Shown here: one piece after another, positions 8,758 through 17,628 of the stretch | How the letters are laid out: each line of letters starts with the position of its first letter | Numbering within the stretch: the stretch's first letter is position 1 | DNA from: Streptomyces guryensis | GTDB lineage: Bacteria > Actinomycetota > Actinomycetes > Streptomycetales > Streptomycetaceae | Reading direction: 5' to 3' | Assembly (NCBI RefSeq): GCF_021261325.1 | Contig: NZ_JAJSBI010000012.1 | Location: 224,554-288,553 of the forward strand | DNA length: 64,000 nt | Made by a program: the position numbers and the translations under genes | Notes under the pieces: generated by a model | Database searches by the model: none | The model's input: only the letters and a program-made list of their open reading frames with translations | Told to the model about the DNA's origin: nothing

Positions 8758-10881
8758 ATGGACAGCGACGGGACGCAGGACGCACGGGGTACGCATGCGA
8801 ATCCCGTGCCGCGTCCGGCAGGTCCGCCGGAGGTACCGCCGCGGCCCACGGCCGCGCCCGGCGTGCCGCCGCGGCCGGACGGGTCGGCGTTCCTGACCTG
8901 GCTGCGGGCGCCGCGCCCCGAGACGCCGCCCGGCGTGTGGCGGTTCGGGCATCGGCCGCGGCCGGAGGAGGAGCCGGAGAACATTCCGGGGCGGCAGCTG
9001 ATCAGCGGGGCTGTGATCGCGTTCCTGGTGGGCTGGCTGATCTGGTCCCTGCTCCAGAACGGCTATCTCGGCGGCTGGTGGTGGGTCCCGCTCTTTCTGT
9101 TCACCCCCGACTCCTGGCGCGGCGACAACGGTGACCTCGGCCCGGCGGGCACCGTCTTCCTCTACGACGGCTACCAGGTGCTCGTCGCGTTGATCATCAT
9201 GGTCGTCGTGGGCAAACTCGGTCGCTGGGGCGAGGTGTGGCGCCGCTTCATCACCCCGCGTTTCCGGCGCCCGGAGCGCCAGGAGATGCCGCTCACGCCG
9301 ACGGAGGATCCCGCACAATGGCCCGCCCTCCGCGCCGCCGGCGCCGTGGACGCCGCTGAGCGGCTCGCCGCGGAGGCCCGGTCCGGGCTGATGCGGGACG
9401 TGGACCACGCCCGGATCGTGCGTGCCTGGCAGGGCGTGCGCACCGGTCGGCACACGCTCGCCGCGTTCACCGGCGCCGTGCTCAAGGACGGCGCCGCCGC
9501 CTGTCTGCACCCCTCCGGGGAACGCGACCTGCCGGCCCGGCTCGCCCGGCACGATCTGATGACCGGGCAGGTACGGCTCGGCACGACCGCCGACGACCCC
9601 CGCAACCCGTACGCCTACCGCGGCGCCGGCCTCGGTCTCGGCCCCGATCTGCTCGGCACCTCCCTGCTCGCCGTCGGCCCGGCCGGTTCCGGCAAGACCG
9701 GCACCGTGGTGCGGCCGCTCGCCGAGTCGCTCTGTCTGCACGCCCTCGCCGGGCGGGCCGTGGTCGTCGTGGTCGGCGCGGCGGGCGCGGAGCTCGGACC
9801 GGTCGACGCGTACGACGTCGTCGTACGGATCGGGAATCCGGAATCGGTGTACGACCTCGATCTTTACGGCGGGACCAGTGATCCCGACGAGGCCGCGGCC
9901 GTGCTCGCCGAGGCCCTGGTCGGGGACCTCGCCGATCCGCACCCGGGGAGCGACAGCCGTCGGTCCACGACCGTCCTCGCCCAGTTGCTCGGCCCCTTCC
10001 GGGCGGTCCACGGCCGCTTCCCCGCCGTGCCGGAGCTGCGGCAGCTGCTCGACGGGGCGCCCGGGCCGCTGGAGGCACTGCGTACCGCGCTGCAGGGTTC
10101 CGGGCACGAGTCGCTGCTGCGTGAACTGGACGCCAGGGAACGGCAGTTGGGGCAGCCTGGGGATGTGGCGGCCGTACTGGCGGACCGGGTGGCACTACTG
10201 GACCGGCCGGCCTTCGCGGGCTTCTTCGACACCTCCGGGCAGTCCAAGCCGTTCTCGCTGAAGGCCCTCGACCACCCGGTTCGGGTGCGGATCGACCTGC
10301 CCGAGCGCGGGCACGCCGACGCCTCGCGGATGCTGGCGAGGCTGGTGCTCGCGCAGTTCACGGCGAGCGTGGCGGTGCGGGAGGACCGGTCGCTGTTCGC
10401 CTGTCTGGTGCTGGACGACGCGACGGGGGCGGTGACCCCGGAGGCGGTGCGCGGGGTGCAGCGGCTGCGGTCGGGGAACGCCGGTGTCGTACTGACCCTG
10501 CGGACCCTGGACGACGTGCCGAGACCGCTGCGCGGGCCGCTGCTCGGCTCCACCGGATGCCGTATGGCGCTGTCCGGGCTCACCCCGTGGGACGGGCAGG
10601 ACTTCGCCGAGGTCTGGGGCAAGGAGTGGACCGAGGCGCGGGACGTCACCGACCGGCAGATCATCGCCGAGACCCCGGCCGGAAAGGCCGTCCACATGCT
10701 CCGGCGCGTCATCACAGGAAAGGCCCCCACCGCACGGGCCGTGACCGTGCGCCAGGTGGAGCGGGAGCGGTGGTCGGCGTCCGAGCTGGCGCACGGGGTG
10801 CCGCCCGGGCACGCGGTGCTGTCGCTGACGACCGTGAAGGGCGAGCACGCGCCGCCGCTGCTGGTGGATCTGAGAGGTTAG
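8758..10881 (+). CDS. Membrane-anchored P-loop ATPase, VirD4/TraG-like, unknown role
   Basis: This 707-residue protein has a Pro-rich cytoplasmic N-terminus, two membrane segments (AVIAFLVGWLIWSLL, about residues 85-99, and VLVALIIMVVVG, about 141-152) and a large cytoplasmic part. Walker A (GPAGSGKT) is at residues 307-314, and ACLVLDDATG near residue 550 is a plausible Walker B. The layout resembles coupling-protein ATPases (VirD4/TraG) or HerA/FtsK relatives. No relaxase, mating-pore gene or other transfer gene is nearby. I took ATG 8758 because GGGAG lies 8-12 bases ahead; a GTG at 8725 is in frame. It is divergent from gabT and upstream of the pucR gene. Its function is not known to me, and its place in the GABA locus may be incidental. 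Confidence 0.8.
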   Translation: MDSDGTQDARGTHANPVPRPAGPPEVPPRPTAAPGVPPRPDGSAFLTWLRAPRPETPPGVWRFGHRPRPEEEPENIPGRQLISGAVIAFLVGWLIWSLLQNGYLGGWWWVPLFLFTPDSWRGDNGDLGPAGTVFLYDGYQVLVALIIMVVVGKLGRWGEVWRRFITPRFRRPERQEMPLTPTEDPAQWPALRAAGAVDAAERLAAEARSGLMRDVDHARIVRAWQGVRTGRHTLAAFTGAVLKDGAAACLHPSGERDLPARLARHDLMTGQVRLGTTADDPRNPYAYRGAGLGLGPDLLGTSLLAVGPAGSGKTGTVVRPLAESLCLHALAGRAVVVVVGAAGAELGPVDAYDVVVRIGNPESVYDLDLYGGTSDPDEAAAVLAEALVGDLADPHPGSDSRRSTTVLAQLLGPFRAVHGRFPAVPELRQLLDGAPGPLEALRTALQGSGHESLLRELDARERQLGQPGDVAAVLADRVALLDRPAFAGFFDTSGQSKPFSLKALDHPVRVRIDLPERGHADASRMLARLVLAQFTASVAVREDRSLFACLVLDDATGAVTPEAVRGVQRLRSGNAGVVLTLRTLDDVPRPLRGPLLGSTGCRMALSGLTPWDGQDFAEVWGKEWTEARDVTDRQIIAETPAGKAVHMLRRVITGKAPTARAVTVRQVERERWSASELAHGVPPGHAVLSLTTVKGEHAPPLLVDLRG

Positions 10882-11014
10882 GTCTGGGGCAGGTCTGGAC
10901 TTCACAGCGCCGGGGGACCGTACGGTGAGGCAGAATCGGCACAGGCCGTTCATACGGGGCGGCCAAAAGATCACAAGGTTCGCCCGATCCCCGCAAACCT
11001 GATTTGAAGGCCTC

Positions 11015-12616
11015 ATGCCCCCGACGCTTGCCTCGCTCGTCCACCACTCCGCGCTCAAGCTGACCGTGCGCGCGGGCGAGGACCGCCTCGACGTGCCGGT
11101 CCGCTGGGCGCACGTCAGCGAGCTCGCCGACCCCGTGCCGTACATGGAGGGCGGGGAGCTGCTGCTGATCACCGCGCTGAAGCTGGACGCGGAGGATCCG
11201 GAGGCGATGCGGCGCTATGTGAAGCGGCTGGTGGGAGCGGGAGTCGTCGGGCTCGGCTTCGCCGTCGGGGTCAACTACGAGGAGATCCCGCAGGCGCTGG
11301 TCGACGCGGCGGAGGGCGAGGGGCTGCCCCTCCTGGAGGTGCCGCGGCGGACGCCCTTCCTCGCCATCAGCAAGGCCGTGTCCGCGGCGATCGCCGCCGA
11401 CCAGTACCGGGCGGTGACGGCAGGCTTCGCCGCACAGCGCGAACTGACCAAGCAGGCGCTGACGGGCGGCCCCGAGGGGGTGCTGTCCGTGCTCGCCTCG
11501 CAGGTCGACGGGTGGGCGGCGCTGTACGACGCCTCGGGCGCCGTCGTCGCGACCGCACCGGAGTGGGCGGGGCGGCGGGCCAAGCGGCTGACGGCGGACG
11601 TGGAGCGGCTGCGGGAGCGGCCCGCGCCGGCGTCCTCGGTGGTCGGCCCTCCCGACAACGAGGACCGCGTCGAACTGCACTCGCTGGGCACGGGACGGCG
11701 GCCGCGGGCCGCGCTGGCGGTGGGGACGGCGGCCGCGCCCGGCACGGCGGAGCGGTACGCCGTCCACTCGGCGATCGCGCTGCTGTCGCTGACGACGGAG
11801 CGGTCGAGGTCGCTGCACGCTGCCGAACAGCGCATCGGGGCGGCGGTGCTGCGGATGCTGCTCGCGGGGGAGCCGGATCATGCGCGGGCGGTGGCGGGCC
11901 ACCTGTACGGGGGCCTGCTGGACGCCCCCTTCCGGATGATCATCGCGGAGTCGGCCGCGCGGGTCTTTGCCGATGCGGTCGGCGATCCGTCGGCCGGGCT
12001 CGCCGAGTTCGTGGAGTCGGCGGCCGTGCGGGCGGGTGAGGCCGTGCTGGTCGTCCCCGAGGGGGAGCGGCTGGTCGTGCTGGCCGCGGACGGGGGCGCG
12101 GCGGTCACTGCGTGCGGGGAGTACGCGGCGGCGGTGGAGGCTGCGCGGGGCGGGGCGGAGGCGACGCGGGATGCCGCCGGCGGCGAGGAGGAGGAGCTGG
12201 TGGTCGGGCTGTCGGCGCCGGTGGGGCCGATCGCGGCCGCGGCGGCGTACAAGCAGGCCGAGCAGGCGTTGTCGGTGGCGCGGCGGCGGGGGCGGGTGTT
12301 CGTCGGGCACGAGCAGTTGGCGGCCGGATCCGTGCTGCCGTTGCTGGCCGACGACGCGGTGAAGGCGTTCGCGGACGGCTTGCTGCGGGCGTTGTACGAG
12401 CATGACGCGACCGGGCGGGGGGATCTGGTGGCCTCCTTGCGGGCGTGGCTGTCGCGGCACGGGCAGTGGGATGCGGCGGCTGCGGATCTGGGGGTTCACC
12501 GGCATACGTTGCGGTATCGGATGCGGCGGGTGGAGGAGATTCTTGGGCGGTCGCTGGACGATCCGGATGTGCGGATGGAGTTGTGGCTGGCCCTGAAGGC
12601 GACGTCGGCGGAGTAG
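11015..12616 (+). CDS. PucR-family transcriptional regulator
   Basis: This 533-residue regulator has an N-terminal PucR purine-regulator-like domain (residues ~5-125), a central GGDEF-like CdaR region and a C-terminal PucR helix-turn-helix (about 465-525, with LGVHRHTLRYRMRRVEEILGR). It lies between gabT and the aldehyde dehydrogenase gene, which suggests that it controls GABA or polyamine catabolism. Family members often sense catabolic intermediates, but no ligand can be read here. GAAGG is 8 bases before the ATG. The gene is followed by a repeat element and a gap of 279 bases before the dehydrogenase. Confidence 0.9.
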   Translation: MPPTLASLVHHSALKLTVRAGEDRLDVPVRWAHVSELADPVPYMEGGELLLITALKLDAEDPEAMRRYVKRLVGAGVVGLGFAVGVNYEEIPQALVDAAEGEGLPLLEVPRRTPFLAISKAVSAAIAADQYRAVTAGFAAQRELTKQALTGGPEGVLSVLASQVDGWAALYDASGAVVATAPEWAGRRAKRLTADVERLRERPAPASSVVGPPDNEDRVELHSLGTGRRPRAALAVGTAAAPGTAERYAVHSAIALLSLTTERSRSLHAAEQRIGAAVLRMLLAGEPDHARAVAGHLYGGLLDAPFRMIIAESAARVFADAVGDPSAGLAEFVESAAVRAGEAVLVVPEGERLVVLAADGGAAVTACGEYAAAVEAARGGAEATRDAAGGEEEELVVGLSAPVGPIAAAAAYKQAEQALSVARRRGRVFVGHEQLAAGSVLPLLADDAVKAFADGLLRALYEHDATGRGDLVASLRAWLSRHGQWDAAAADLGVHRHTLRYRMRRVEEILGRSLDDPDVRMELWLALKATSAE

Positions 12617-12644
12617 CCACCGCCGGGGTTTCTTCGCCCCCGCC

Positions 12645-12736
12645 GCCCCTTCCCATTCCCGTCCCCTGGGGGCTGCGCCCCCGGACCCCCGCTTTCGGCC
12701 TGAACGGCCTCGTCCTCAAACGCCGGACGGGCTGAA
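12645..12736 (-). repeat. Dispersed repeat family B, copy 1
   Basis: On the minus strand this reads CAGCCCGTCCGGCGTTTGAG, then a GAGGCCGTTCAGGCCGAAAG-like segment and a GGGGGTCCGGGGGCGCAGCC-like end. The same element, with point changes, occurs at 39536-39610 and 58801-58887. It fills most of the gap between the pucR-type gene and the aldehyde dehydrogenase gene. The internal GGGGGC/GCCCCC arms can fold into a hairpin that may end transcription. Confidence 0.85.
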
Positions 12737-12895
12737 AAGATCAAAAAGAAATCCCGGCCGCGCCCACCCACCACGCCAAACCGTCGCACACCCCGCCCCG
12801 ACCACTACACCCCGGCCAACCACACCCCCACCCCCACCGCCCTACCGTGGACCCAACCACCTGCACACCCCCAACGCGGAAGGGCCGGGACCCGC

Positions 12896-14341
12896 ATGAC
12901 TTCCACCACCGCCTTCTGGCTCGCCGGCCGCCAGGCCACGGGCGAGGACACCTTCGACGTCACCTCCCCGTGGGACGGCCACCTCGTCGGCAAGGTGAGC
13001 GTGCCGAGCGACGCCCAGGTCGAGGAGGCCGTCGCCGCCGCACACGCCGTCATCGAGGACTTCGCGGCAACCCCCGCCCACGTCCGCGCCGCCGCCCTCG
13101 ACCACGTGAGCCGCAGGCTCGTCGAGCGCACCGAGGAGATCGCCCAGCTGATCTCCGCCGAGAACGGCAAGCCGGTCAAGTGGGCCCGCGGCGAGGTCGG
13201 CCGCGCAGTCTCCGTCTTCCGGTTCGCGGCGGAAGAGGCCCGCCGGTTCAACGGCGGCGAGGCCCAGCGCCTCGACACCGACGCCGGCGGTCAGGGCCGT
13301 CTCGCCCTCACCCGCCGCTTCCCCAAGGGCGTCGTCCTCGGCATCGCGCCCTTCAACTTCCCGCTCAACCTGTGCGCCCACAAGATCGCCCCGGCGATCG
13401 CGGCCGGCGTGCCGATCATCCTGAAGCCGGCGCCCGCCACCCCGCTGTCCGGCCTGATCATCGGCGACCTGCTCGCCGAGACGGACCTCCCGGCCGGCTC
13501 CTGGAGCATCCTCCCGGTCGCCAACGACAAGATGCCCGCCCTCGTCCAGGACGAGCGTCTGCCGGTCATCTCCTTCACCGGTTCCGAGAAGGTCGGCTAC
13601 GCGATCATGGACTCGGTGCCGCGCAAGCACTGCACCCTGGAGCTGGGCGGCAACGGCGCCGCGGTCGTCCTCGGCGACTACGCCTCCGACGCCGACCTCG
13701 ACTGGGCCGCGACCCGGATCGCCACCTTCTCCAACTACCAGGGCGGCCAGTCCTGCATCTCCGTGCAGCGGGTCATCGCCGACGCGTCGGTGTACGACCG
13801 GCTGCTGCCGCGGATCGTCGCCGCCGTCGAGGCCCAGGTGACGGGTGACCCCTCCGACGACAAGACCGATGTCGGGCCGCTCGTCAGCGAGGACGCCGCC
13901 AAGCGCGTCGAGTCGTGGGTGAAGGAGGCCGTCGAGGCCGGGGCGACCCTGCTCACGGGGGGCGACCGCGACGGCGCCTCCTACGCGCCGACCGTCCTCA
14001 CCGACGTACCGGCCGACACGACGATCTCCTGCGAGGAGGTCTTCGGGCCCGTCCTCACCGTGCAGAAGGTGGACGGCGAGGCCGAGGCGTTCGCCGCCGT
14101 CAACTCCTCCAAGTACGGCCTCCAGGCGGGCGTGTTCACCCACGACCTCCAGGTCGCCTTCCGGGCCCATCGCGCGCTGGAGGTGGGTGGCGTGGTCATC
14201 GGTGACGTCCCCTCCTACCGCGCCGACCAGATGCCGTACGGCGGGGCCAAGCAGTCCGGTGTGGGCCGCGAGGGCGTGAAGTTCGCGATGGACGACTACA
14301 CGTACGAGCGCGTGCTGGTCCTGACCGGGCTGGCGCTGTAG
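12896..14341 (+). CDS. NAD(P)-dependent aldehyde dehydrogenase, succinate-semialdehyde-type
   Basis: This 481-residue ALDH-superfamily enzyme oxidises an aldehyde to the acid. The catalytic base is Glu249 in LELGGNGA and the nucleophile is Cys287 in GGQSCISVQR. The FTGSEKVGY cofactor loop and the C-terminal GGAKQSGVGREG are also present. GGAAGGGCC lies 11-19 bases before the ATG. Placement next to gabT and the PucR regulator suggests succinate semialdehyde or an aminobutyraldehyde as substrate. The ALDH subfamily cannot be fixed by reading alone, so I give no gene symbol. An 11-bp hairpin terminator follows at 14406. Confidence 0.9.
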   Translation: MTSTTAFWLAGRQATGEDTFDVTSPWDGHLVGKVSVPSDAQVEEAVAAAHAVIEDFAATPAHVRAAALDHVSRRLVERTEEIAQLISAENGKPVKWARGEVGRAVSVFRFAAEEARRFNGGEAQRLDTDAGGQGRLALTRRFPKGVVLGIAPFNFPLNLCAHKIAPAIAAGVPIILKPAPATPLSGLIIGDLLAETDLPAGSWSILPVANDKMPALVQDERLPVISFTGSEKVGYAIMDSVPRKHCTLELGGNGAAVVLGDYASDADLDWAATRIATFSNYQGGQSCISVQRVIADASVYDRLLPRIVAAVEAQVTGDPSDDKTDVGPLVSEDAAKRVESWVKEAVEAGATLLTGGDRDGASYAPTVLTDVPADTTISCEEVFGPVLTVQKVDGEAEAFAAVNSSKYGLQAGVFTHDLQVAFRAHRALEVGGVVIGDVPSYRADQMPYGGAKQSGVGREGVKFAMDDYTYERVLVLTGLAL

Positions 14342-14373
14342 CGCACCGGGCTCCCGTGACCCCTTCTGGCTAA

Positions 14374-14388
14374 TGGGAACCATTTTCA
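14374..14388. promoter_or_regulatory. Possible Zur/Fur-type box without an obvious target
   Basis: TGGGAACCATTTTCA matches a TGAAAATCATTTTCA-like metalloregulator box at about 12 of 15 positions. It lies between two convergent genes and is followed by a hairpin, so no start codon is obviously controlled. It may be chance. Confidence 0.25.
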
Positions 14389-14405
14389 TGTAAGCTGGTC
14401 GAAGA

Positions 14406-14437
14406 GGCCCGGCACCGCTGCCTTCCGGTGCCGGGCC
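14406..14437. terminator. Bidirectional hairpin terminator
   Basis: An 11-bp perfect inverted repeat (GGCCCGGCACC / GGTGCCGGGCC) has a 10-base loop. It lies between the ends of the convergent aldehyde dehydrogenase and GH3 genes and would serve both strands. There is no long T run, as is usual in Streptomyces. Confidence 0.75.
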
Positions 14438-14466
14438 CCTTCACTGTGCCGGCCTCCTCCGGACCC

Positions 14467-17301
14467 TCAACCGGAGAAGCCGACGTGCGCGAGCCGCAGC
14501 GGGCCGCGCAGTTCGAGGTGCACGTCGTGCACGCCGTCGGCGACGATGTCGGCCGCGAGGGTGGTGTAGTCGTACGGGGAGGGCGTGGCGTCCTTCAGTT
14601 CCAGTACGGCCAGCACCGCGCCCCCGTCCAGGGAGAGTTCGACCGTGCCCCCGCCAGCCACCGTGACCCGCACTTCCGTGACGCCGTCCCCCAAGTCGCA
14701 GTCGCGGTAGACCAGTTCGGCCCTCCGGCCCGGCTCCGGGGTCACTGCGTCGCCCGCCGTCCTCGTCCGGTCGACGATCGCGGCACCGCTCTGCTCGTCG
14801 AAGTCGGCCGCGTCCAGGCCCCGCCCGAGCACCGCACGCGCCGCGTGCGGCTCGCCGTCGAGCAGGACCGTCGTCCGCAGCCGCACGTCCTCGCTGGAGG
14901 CGCCGACGAGGATGTCGTACGGGCCCCCCTCCAGCCGCGGGCCGCCCCGCGCCACGTCCCAGAACTCGAAGGCGGACAGGGGGACTTCGAAGGACAGGGT
15001 CCGCCGCTCGCCGGGGGCGAGTGTGACGCGGCTGTGCGCCAGGAGTTCGCGGCGGGGGCGCGGGACCGTCGGCTCCACGGCACGGGTGTAGAGCTGGGCG
15101 ACCTCGTCCGCCGTGATGTCCGCGGTGTTCGTGACGGTGAAGGAGACGTGCAGTGTGTCGCCCTCCACCCGCGTCGCCAGGTCGCCGTAGGAGAAGGCCG
15201 CGTACGACAGGCCGTGTCCGAACGGGAACAGGGGTGTGCCCTCGAAGTAGAGGTAGGTCTGGCGGCCGCCGATCACGTCGTAGTCGAGGAGGCCGGGCAG
15301 GTCGCCGTCGCTCTCGTACCAGGTCTGGGGGAGACGGCCGGCGGGGGAGACCTCGCCGGACAGGATCCTCGCCAGGGCGGCGCCGGCCGCCTGACCGCCG
15401 TGCGAGGTCCACAGGACCGCCGGGAGGTCGGAGGTCCGCACCGCGTACGGGTAGGCCGAGACCAGGGCCAGGACCGTCCGGGGGTTCGCGGCGCGGGCCG
15501 CGCGCAGCAGGCGTTCCTGGTGGTCGGGGAGGAGCAGGGTCGTACGGTCCTCGGTCTCCCGGCCGTTGATGTGCGGGTCGTTGCCCGCCACCACCACGAC
15601 CACGTCCGCCCGCTCGGCGACCCGGTGCACCGCCTCCTCACCGCGCTCGGCGATGATCAGCTGGAGGATTTCCGGATTCCCGTCGGCAACCTTTACTCCG
15701 TCGGCGGTGACAGAGACATGACGGCCCGTACCGATGTGCCTGAGGAGGTGCCCGTGCTCGTGGGGTTCCAGGCGGAACGTCTCCTGGACGATCCAGCCTC
15801 CGGGCTGGTCGGCGGAGGCGCGGACGTACCCGTCGTCGGCGACCGAGAGATAACGGCCGTCGGGGGCGCGGAGCGTGAGGACGCCGCCGCCCCAGTCGAT
15901 CAGCGCCAGCTCGGTGCCCGCCGGGTCGGTGGTCAGGGGCGGGAGGTCGGTGCGGCCGGTGAGCAGCGCCGGGTCCAGCGCGCCCTCGGCGCCGCGCACC
16001 TGGTCGTCGGCGTCCACGGCGGGAACGTGCAGGAAGTCGCCGGACGACGTCTTGAGGCGGATGCGGTCCACGCCCTCCGCGAACTCCACGCGCTCGGCGC
16101 CGAACTGCTCGTACAGGCCCTCCAGAGGAGTCGAGCGGTGGATCAGTGTGCCGCTGTACCAGTCGAGTTTGCACTCGTCGGCCAGGAGACCGACCACGGC
16201 GACACGGGTGCCGGGGGCGAGGGGCAGCACGCCGTCGTTCTTCAGGAGCACGACCGACTGCTCGGCGGCCTCCTGCGCGAGGGCGCGGTGGGCCGGGGTG
16301 TCGAAGTCCTGGGTCCCGGCGTAGGGGTCGAGGCGCGGGTCGAACTCGCCGAGGCGGAAGCGGACGGAGAGCTGGCGCCGGACGGCCGTCTCGATGTCGG
16401 CCTCGCTCAACAGCCCCTGTTCGTACGCCTTCCTGACCCGCCCGACGATCTTGGAACTGTCGGTGCCGTGGTCGGTGAAGCTGTCCACCCCGGCGATCAG
16501 TGCGGCCGCCGTCGCCTCCTCGTGCGTGTCGAAGTAGTGCTCGAGGTCGACCAGGTTGGAGGGCGCCGCCGCGTCGGAGCAGACCAGCAGCTCCTCGTCC
16601 GTCCAGGCGCGCAACTGCTCGCGCAGGTAAGGGGAGACGTGGTTGGGGCGGCCGTTGACCAGGTTGTACGCCGGCATCACCCCGGCGACCGCGCCCGCCT
16701 CGACGGTCTCGCGGAAGGCGCGCAGGTCGTACTCGTGCAGCACGCGCGGCCGGACCGAGGACGACGAGGTCGCCCTGTCCGTCTCGTTGTTGTGGGCCAG
16801 CCAGTGCTTGAGCACGGGGGCCGTGCGCCAGTACGCCGGGTGGTCGCCGCGCAGGCCGCGGGTGTAGGCGGTGGCGATGGCGGAGGTGAGCTTCGGGTCC
16901 TCGGAGTAGCCCTCCTCGTTGCGGCCCCACAGGGGGTGGCGCAGGAGGTTCACCGTCGGGGACCAGACGTTGAGGCCGACGCGGTCGTCCTTGGCGCTCA
17001 TGGCGCGGGTCTCCCGGGAGACCGCCTCGCCGACGCGTCGTACGAGATCGGTGTTCCAGGTGGCGCCGAGGCCGACCGCCTGCGGGAACACCGTGGCCGG
17101 GCCCATCCAGGCCACGCCGTGCAGGGCCTCCTGGCCGGTGCGCCAGGCGCCGATGCCGAGGCGGTCCACGGCGGGTGTGTACTGGTGCAGAAAGGAGATC
17201 TTCTCGTCGAGGGTCAGGCGCTCCAGCAGGTCGTCGATGCGCTTCGCGAACGGCAGGTGCGGATCGCGGAACGGTGGCGTGGGCGGCGTCTGTTCGGTCA
17301 C
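14467..17301 (-). CDS. GH3 beta-glucosidase with inserted beta-trefoil-like domain
   Basis: This cytoplasmic glycoside hydrolase family 3 enzyme has 944 residues and no signal peptide. The nucleophile is Asp243 in VCSDAAA, and the TIM-barrel landmarks (VWSPTVN, KHWLAHNNE, GVMPAYN) come before it. The second domain and a fibronectin-III-like C-terminal domain (LPFAFEFW-like text near residue 800) follow. Between residues ~420 and 560 an extra segment (LRAPDGRYLSVADDG, then RHIGTGRHVSV) looks like a fascin/beta-trefoil module inside the second domain, where many GH3 enzymes carry PA14. I chose GTG 17301 because AAGGGA lies 7-8 bases ahead. An earlier start at 17358 would place the operator at 17338-17351 inside the gene. 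It probably removes the backbone beta-glucose of xyloglucan oligosaccharides. It is divergent from the transporter operon, with its own operator. Confidence 0.9.
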   Translation of the reverse strand: MTEQTPPTPPFRDPHLPFAKRIDDLLERLTLDEKISFLHQYTPAVDRLGIGAWRTGQEALHGVAWMGPATVFPQAVGLGATWNTDLVRRVGEAVSRETRAMSAKDDRVGLNVWSPTVNLLRHPLWGRNEEGYSEDPKLTSAIATAYTRGLRGDHPAYWRTAPVLKHWLAHNNETDRATSSSSVRPRVLHEYDLRAFRETVEAGAVAGVMPAYNLVNGRPNHVSPYLREQLRAWTDEELLVCSDAAAPSNLVDLEHYFDTHEEATAAALIAGVDSFTDHGTDSSKIVGRVRKAYEQGLLSEADIETAVRRQLSVRFRLGEFDPRLDPYAGTQDFDTPAHRALAQEAAEQSVVLLKNDGVLPLAPGTRVAVVGLLADECKLDWYSGTLIHRSTPLEGLYEQFGAERVEFAEGVDRIRLKTSSGDFLHVPAVDADDQVRGAEGALDPALLTGRTDLPPLTTDPAGTELALIDWGGGVLTLRAPDGRYLSVADDGYVRASADQPGGWIVQETFRLEPHEHGHLLRHIGTGRHVSVTADGVKVADGNPEILQLIIAERGEEAVHRVAERADVVVVVAGNDPHINGRETEDRTTLLLPDHQERLLRAARAANPRTVLALVSAYPYAVRTSDLPAVLWTSHGGQAAGAALARILSGEVSPAGRLPQTWYESDGDLPGLLDYDVIGGRQTYLYFEGTPLFPFGHGLSYAAFSYGDLATRVEGDTLHVSFTVTNTADITADEVAQLYTRAVEPTVPRPRRELLAHSRVTLAPGERRTLSFEVPLSAFEFWDVARGGPRLEGGPYDILVGASSEDVRLRTTVLLDGEPHAARAVLGRGLDAADFDEQSGAAIVDRTRTAGDAVTPEPGRRAELVYRDCDLGDGVTEVRVTVAGGGTVELSLDGGAVLAVLELKDATPSPYDYTTLAADIVADGVHDVHLELRGPLRLAHVGFSG

Positions 17302-17337
17302 GTGGGGATTCCCTTGCGATGGAGCGACGGAGCGCTT

Positions 17338-17351
17338 TCGAAGCGCTTCGA
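17338..17351. promoter_or_regulatory. LacI-type operator O1, GH3 promoter
   Basis: This is a perfect 14-bp palindrome, TCGAAGCGCTTCGA, with the central CG typical of LacI-family operators. It overlaps the end of the candidate -10 box of the minus-strand GH3 promoter, a position suited to repression. Identical or near-identical copies are at 17498, 32496 and 32586. Confidence 0.85.
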
Positions 17352-17380
17352 TGCTCATTCGACATATGGGCGGGTGTCAA
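17351..17380 (-). promoter_or_regulatory. Promoter of the GH3 gene
   Basis: On the minus strand a perfect TTGACA (17375-17380) is followed after 18 bases by GAGCAT (17351-17356). Transcription would start near 17344, inside operator O1. The spacing fits a HrdB-type promoter, though the -10 box is weak. Confidence 0.55.
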
Positions 17381-17458
17381 GAGACGGACACGGTTACTTC
17401 ATGCGGCGCATGAGAAGAGGTTGTCCGTGCAGGCCCGCAGGAATCTTGGAATCGACCC

Positions 17459-17487
17459 TTGTGCACCCCCAGGCGTTCACTTAACCT
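17459..17487 (+). promoter_or_regulatory. Promoter of the transporter/hydrolase operon
   Basis: TTGTGC (17459-17464), a 17-base spacer and TAACCT (17482-17487) form a HrdB-like promoter. Its expected start near 17494 lies just ahead of operator O2 at 17498, so bound repressor would block initiation. Confidence 0.6.
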
Positions 17488-17497
17488 CACAGCAACA

Positions 17498-17511
17498 TCG
17501 AAGCGCTTCGA
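17498..17511. promoter_or_regulatory. LacI-type operator O2, transporter operon
   Basis: This is an exact second copy of TCGAAGCGCTTCGA, 160 bases from O1. The spacing would also allow DNA looping by a tetrameric repressor between the two divergent promoters. The solute-binding protein gene starts 117 bases downstream. Confidence 0.85.
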
Positions 17512-17628
17512 CTACGGGTTTCGCCCGCGGCCGTCGAAAGACCGCTTCAGCTCAGCCAGTTCCACTCGAGACACCGCAGCCGACGGCCCACCGCCGGGTG
17601 TCCTGGTGCGCCATGAAGGGTTGACGCA

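Noticed and set aside
8758..10881. Integrated conjugative element suggested by the VirD4-like ATPase
   Set aside because: No integrase, relaxase, replication gene, attachment-site repeat or tRNA lies nearby.
17302..17358. Longer GH3 start at 17358
   Set aside because: It would put the LacI operator inside the coding sequence and lacks a ribosome-binding site, whereas GTG 17301 has AAGGGA at proper spacing.
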